The notes under the pieces: generated by a model
Told to the model about the DNA's origin: nothing
The model's input: the letters and a program-made list of their open reading frames with translations, nothing else
Database searches by the model: none
NCBI GenBank assembly: GCA_020634115.1
Contig: JACKCH010000011.1
Span: 310,001 to 374,000 of the forward strand
Direction: 5' to 3'
DNA from: Anaerolineaceae bacterium
GTDB lineage: Bacteria; Chloroflexota; Anaerolineae; Aggregatilineales; Phototrophicaceae
Length of the DNA stretch: 64,000 bases
Translations under genes and position numbers: made by a program
Shown: positions 60,245 to 64,000 of the stretch, piece after piece
Position numbering within the stretch: position 1 is the first letter of the stretch
How the letters are laid out: each line of letters opens with the position of its first letter

Positions 60245-61597
60245 ATGAAGAAGACCATTTTGCTTTTAGCGTTGGTTTCGCTGGTCGCCGTTCTGTCGGT
60301 TTCAGCAGTATCAGCGCAGAGTGCACAGACTTATATTGTTGTCGGTCAGAACGCACGAAATATGCCTGCCTCACTGGTGAATCAACTGCGTGCGCGTGGC
60401 GCGTCGGTGGAAACGGTTTACACCAATCTGGGTATGGCAACCGTAACGACCTCCAACCCCGCTGCTCTGGCAAGCGTGCCAGGTGTGCAGTCGGTGGCCC
60501 CGAATATCCAGTTCCATGCCATTGACCCGATTCGTTTTGAAGCGATGCCGGGTGGTTTCTCTGTCCCCAATCCGCCGAACACCGGTGATGATGACTTCTA
60601 CTTCGATCTGCAGTGGGGTCATGACGCCATCAATGCACCAGAAGCCTGGGCGCAGTATGGTGCACGTGGCGCGGGTGTGCGCGTGTTCGTCCTCGACTCC
60701 GGTATTGACGCCACCCACCCTGACCTGGCCCCGAACGTCAACATGGCGCTAAGCACATCCTTCGTACCAGGTGAAGACGTGCAGGTACAGCCTGGGTTCT
60801 ATTTCAATCATGGTACACACACCGCTGGTACGATTGGCGCTGCGGACAATGCATACGGCACGATTGGTGTCGCGCCGGAAGCCGAAATCGTCGCCGTTAA
60901 GGTGCTGTCCGAATTTACCGGCAGCGGCGACTTTGACTGGTTGATTGACGCGCTGATCTATGCTGGTGACAACGGCGCAGACGTCATCAACATGAGCCTG
61001 GGCGCGGTTATTCCAGTAGACGACCCCGACTTGCCCGCACTGGTAGAGGCGCTGGGCCGTGCCACTGGTTATGCCTATCATCGCGGTGCGACCATCATCG
61101 CCTCCGCCGGGAATGACGCGATTGACTTCGATGCCAACCCAGACCTGGTTGACCTGCCGGCGATGGCCCCGTTCGTTCTGGGCATCTCCGCGACAGCACC
61201 AATCGGCTGGGCAATTGACCCAACAGTGAGCCTGGATAATCTGGCCTCCTACAGCAACTACGGCAATGTGATCGTAGACTTCTCCGCTCCTGGTGGTGAC
61301 TTCTCCTATCCGGGCAACGAAAACTGCGACGTAATCGGCGTTGTACGTCCCTGCTGGGTGTTCGACATGGTTTTCAGCACCATTCCGGGCGGCTGGGGCT
61401 GGGCGGCTGGTACCAGCATGGCGGCGCCTCATACCTCCGGCGCAGCGGCGCTGATTATCGGCGTGCTGGGTGGCTCCGCGAACCCGTGGGATGTCACCGC
61501 TTACCTGTGGATGCTGTCGAATGACCTGGGCGCGCCCGGTAAAGACCCCATCTACGGCATTGGCCGGATCAACGTGGACTTCAACCATCGCGGCTAA
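60245..61597 (+). CDS. Secreted subtilisin-like serine protease (S8)
   Basis: A 450-residue pre-pro-protease. It has a signal peptide (1-24), an I9-type propeptide (about 27-95, with LASVPGVQSVAPN) and a subtilase domain with Asp151 (VFVLDSGID), His189 (NHGTHTAGT), the oxyanion Asn290 (ASAGN) and Ser391 (GTSMAAP). It should be exported, self-process and digest extracellular protein. Two SD-like sites (GAGGAG and AAAGGGAA) precede ATG 60245. There is no C-terminal anchor. A stable hairpin follows the stop. Confidence 0.95.
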   Translation: MKKTILLLALVSLVAVLSVSAVSAQSAQTYIVVGQNARNMPASLVNQLRARGASVETVYTNLGMATVTTSNPAALASVPGVQSVAPNIQFHAIDPIRFEAMPGGFSVPNPPNTGDDDFYFDLQWGHDAINAPEAWAQYGARGAGVRVFVLDSGIDATHPDLAPNVNMALSTSFVPGEDVQVQPGFYFNHGTHTAGTIGAADNAYGTIGVAPEAEIVAVKVLSEFTGSGDFDWLIDALIYAGDNGADVINMSLGAVIPVDDPDLPALVEALGRATGYAYHRGATIIASAGNDAIDFDANPDLVDLPAMAPFVLGISATAPIGWAIDPTVSLDNLASYSNYGNVIVDFSAPGGDFSYPGNENCDVIGVVRPCWVFDMVFSTIPGGWGWAAGTSMAAPHTSGAAALIIGVLGGSANPWDVTAYLWMLSNDLGAPGKDPIYGIGRINVDFNHRG

Positions 61598-61620
61598 TCG
61601 CAGCCAGGCATCAACTGTAA

Positions 61621-61653
61621 CACAACCGGGGCGGGAGCAATCCCGCCCTTGTG
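61621..61653 (+). terminator. Terminator-like hairpin after the subtilase gene
   Basis: GGGCGGGA (61629-61636) pairs with TCCCGCCC (61641-61648) around GCAA, and CACAA with TTGTG extends the stem. There is no long T-tract. It lies 24 bp after the subtilase stop. Confidence 0.55.
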
Positions 61654-61758
61654 ATTCCGCCCGCTCCCAGCAGATTCGGTATCGTCAGCGGGCGATTTGC
61701 TGCTACACTGCTGCCAGTCGAATTCACTCTGAACCCATTCCACTAAGGACTGCCTATC

Positions 61759-64000
61759 GTGTCTGTATTACTACGTCTGGCGCGGCGGCACATCAGCCGT
61801 CGCCTGTTGCAAAGTGTCCTGTTCGTGGTGGGCGTGGCGTTGGGTGTGGCAATGGTGATCGCCATTGATGTCGCCAACAGTTCCGCCAGCCGCGCGTTCA
61901 GCCTGAGTACCGAAAGCATCACCGGCAAGGCCACCCACCAGATCATCGGCGGCCCGTTGGGATTGCCGACTGACCTCTACCGTCAACTGCGGCAGGCACT
62001 CGACCTGCGCGAAGTCGCCCCGGTGGTCGAAGCGACGGTGCGGGCGGCCAGCCTGGGCGAACAACCGTTGCACCTATTAGGCGTAGATTCATTCGCCGAA
62101 CCGCCGTTTCGCAGCTACCTGACGACTGTCACCGTCCTGGGGGAAAACCAGGGGGCATTTGACGCCCTGAACGCCTTCATCGCCGAACCCGACACAGTAC
62201 TTATCAGCCGCACGCTGGCGGCGCGTTTCGGCATCCAGCCGGGGGACGTGGTGACGCTGCGGGCAGGGGAACGACTGGCGGAGGTACGGATTGTTGGCCT
62301 CTTACAGCCAGATGACCCGGTGAGCGAACAGGCACTGGATAACCTGATGCTCACCGACATTGCCACCGCGCAGGAAGTCGTTGGCAATCCGGGGACGATC
62401 AGCCGGATTGACCTGATTCTGCCGCCGGACTACGACACGAGCCGGATCGAGAATTTACTGCCCCCCGGCGCACTGCTAACCACGCCACAGGCCGAAAACG
62501 GGGCGCTGGCGCAGATGACCGATGCCTTTGAACTCAACCTACAGGCGTTGAGTCTGCTGGCGCTGGTGGTCGGCGTATTTCTCATCTACAACACCGTGAC
62601 ATTCAGCGTTGTGCAACGCCGTCCGGTAATCGGCATCCTGCGCTCGTTAGGGACCACTCAAGAGCAGATTTTCGCGCTGGTGCTGGGTGAGGCGCTGCTG
62701 CTGGGCATCATCGGCACGATTTTCGGGTTGGCGCTGGGCGTGATCTTCGGGCGCGGCGCGGTAGGGCTGGTATCGCAGACCATCAGCGACCTGTATTTCA
62801 CCGTCAATGTGCAGGGTGTGACGGTGCTGCCGGGGACACTCGTCAAAGGGGCGCTGGTCGGGCTGGCGGCCAGCGTGTTCGCGGCGGTGATTCCCGCGTT
62901 CGACGCCACCCGCACGCCCCCCGCCGGGGTGCTGCGCCGCTCCGAGGTCGAACAGAAGGCGCGGCAACTGCTGCCGGTGATGACGGCGGTTGGTCTGGGA
63001 ATGAATCTCGTCGGCGGGCTGCTGCTGACTATCCCGAATGCCGGACTTATCGTGAGTTTTATCGCCCTGTTCTGTATTGTGGTGGGGGGTGCCCTGTTCA
63101 CGCCGCTGGCACTGGTGGGCATGATGCGGCTGGTCACGCCACTGACCGAGCGCGTGTTTGGCGTGCTGGGGCGGATGGCGCCGCGCGCGGTGGTGCGTTC
63201 TCTCAGCCGGACTTCGATTGCCGTCGCCGCCCTGACCGTAGCGATTAGCGTCATCGTCGGCGTGAGCGTGATGATTGGCAGTTTCCGCAGCACGGTGAGC
63301 GACTGGCTGCAAACCACGCTAGGCGCGGATGTATACATTTCGCCGCCGCAGTTGACCTCCAACACCGCGCGGGCGGACGTAGACCCGGCCTTAGCCCAAC
63401 TCGTGGCCGCTGTGCCGGGGGTTGACCAGGTGGCGACCATTCGCTCGGTACAGGTCACAGCCCCCGATTACCCCGACCTGCCGCCGGTCAATCTGGCCGT
63501 CCCCAACATGGATATTTCCACCCATCAGCGCCGTTTCGCCTGGCTGCACGCCCCGGATGGGGACTACTGGACGGCGATGGTGGGTGGTGCGGTGGTTGTG
63601 AGTGAGCCGTTTGCCTTCCGCCGGAGCATCACCGAGGAGAACAACACCCTCACGCTGCTGACCGACCAGGGGGCGCACACGTTCACGGTGGCCGGGGTGT
63701 TTTACGACTATTCCACCGACCAGGGTACGGTACTCATGGCCGATAGTGTCTACCGGACGTTTTACGATGACCCGTATATCACCTCATTGGGGCTTTTCCT
63801 GAAGCCGGGGGTCAGCCCGGAGTCGGTGGTGGATACGCTGCAAACTGCGACGCTGGTGGGCTACGACCTGCAAGTGCAGAGCTACGCCACGCTGCGGAAC
63901 GGGGTGTTCGCCGTGTTTGACCGGGCTTTCTCGATCACGGTGGCGCTGCAAGTGCTGGCGACGGTGGTGGCGTTCATCGGCATTCTGAGCGCACTGCTGG
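61759..64000 (+). CDS. FtsX-type ABC transporter permease, left part (runs off the window)
   Basis: GTG 61759 has an AAGGA site 10 bp upstream. The frame is then open for 747 codons to the right edge. There is one N-terminal helix (about 18-38), a MacB-like periplasmic domain (about 40-260), three helices (about 268-385), another helix pair (about 405-455), and a second set beginning near residue 482 with a second periplasmic domain. This is the layout of large lipoprotein-type or DUF214 FtsX permeases that work with an ATPase and move lipids, lipoproteins or peptides. The ATPase gene is not in this window and may lie to the right. Confidence 0.85.
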   Translation, partial: MSVLLRLARRHISRRLLQSVLFVVGVALGVAMVIAIDVANSSASRAFSLSTESITGKATHQIIGGPLGLPTDLYRQLRQALDLREVAPVVEATVRAASLGEQPLHLLGVDSFAEPPFRSYLTTVTVLGENQGAFDALNAFIAEPDTVLISRTLAARFGIQPGDVVTLRAGERLAEVRIVGLLQPDDPVSEQALDNLMLTDIATAQEVVGNPGTISRIDLILPPDYDTSRIENLLPPGALLTTPQAENGALAQMTDAFELNLQALSLLALVVGVFLIYNTVTFSVVQRRPVIGILRSLGTTQEQIFALVLGEALLLGIIGTIFGLALGVIFGRGAVGLVSQTISDLYFTVNVQGVTVLPGTLVKGALVGLAASVFAAVIPAFDATRTPPAGVLRRSEVEQKARQLLPVMTAVGLGMNLVGGLLLTIPNAGLIVSFIALFCIVVGGALFTPLALVGMMRLVTPLTERVFGVLGRMAPRAVVRSLSRTSIAVAALTVAISVIVGVSVMIGSFRSTVSDWLQTTLGADVYISPPQLTSNTARADVDPALAQLVAAVPGVDQVATIRSVQVTAPDYPDLPPVNLAVPNMDISTHQRRFAWLHAPDGDYWTAMVGGAVVVSEPFAFRRSITEENNTLTLLTDQGAHTFTVAGVFYDYSTDQGTVLMADSVYRTFYDDPYITSLGLFLKPGVSPESVVDTLQTATLVGYDLQVQSYATLRNGVFAVFDRAFSITVALQVLATVVAFIGILSALL

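Noticed and set aside
1..64000. CRISPR array, insertion sequences or rRNA/tRNA genes
   Set aside because: No regularly spaced repeats, intact transposase, or conserved RNA gene sequences were found on reading both strands.

Overview
The window reads as chromosomal DNA of a mid-to-high GC bacterium, most likely a member of the Chloroflexota (Anaerolineae-like). The basis is the mix of protein families: a TIR/SUMF1 membrane receptor, Uma2, DUF1003, DUF3352, a fused homocysteine methyltransferase/methylene-THF reductase, Thr/Pro-rich extracytoplasmic linkers, and an S-box riboswitch in a GC-rich genome. This assignment is inferred from gene content only; no rRNA or tRNA gene is present.

Region 1 (1-14.8 kb) is one long plus-strand catabolic cluster. 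It starts with the end of an ADP-ribosylglycohydrolase-like gene, then a nucleoside hydrolase and a nucleoside phosphorylase. Next come aldehyde dehydrogenase, LacD-like aldolase, a thiolase-like protein without the usual catalytic Cys and His, a DUF35 zinc/OB partner, DhaK, DhaL, a fucose/arabinose isomerase-type protein, an MFS transporter, a family III CoA-transferase, a zinc alcohol dehydrogenase and a LarA-family protein. Several neighbours overlap by ATGA junctions. Together they suggest an isomerase-kinase-aldolase-dehydrogenase-CoA route for an unknown sugar or nucleoside-derived substrate.

Region 2 (14.8-19.3 kb) begins with decayed DNA holding a frameshifted parA remnant. A divergent SRPBCC / SRPBCC-ArsR pair follows, with clear back-to-back promoters and two operator-like palindromes. 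A TIR-TM-SUMF1 receptor ends the region. Region 3 (19.3-28 kb) holds xylulokinase plus a ketose 3-epimerase, a 2H phosphoesterase, an AT-richer HAD phosphatase, an HtrA protease, an MFS exporter and an RNA methyltransferase.

Region 4 (28-46 kb) is almost all minus strand. It has one-carbon and purine genes (Hcy methyltransferase/MTHFR fusion, MetH, adenosine deaminase), several uncharacterised membrane proteins, a Uma2 nuclease with a ParB-like partner, an Mrr-like endonuclease, a VapBC-type pair and an L7/L12 C-terminal-domain protein. It also has a nucleoside phosphorylase under a complete SAM-I riboswitch with promoter and terminator. Directly upstream of that promoter lies a small low-GC two-gene cassette bounded by near-identical 27-bp direct repeats.

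Region 5 (46-64 kb) is a housekeeping run: mtaB, yqeY, a 7TM-HD phosphohydrolase, ybeY and dgkA. Then follow a lone receiver domain, a PD40 protein, a GNAT, an amidase, a glutaredoxin-like protein, an alpha/beta hydrolase, a CoaE-GNAT-like fusion, a secreted subtilase and an FtsX-type permease that runs off the right edge.
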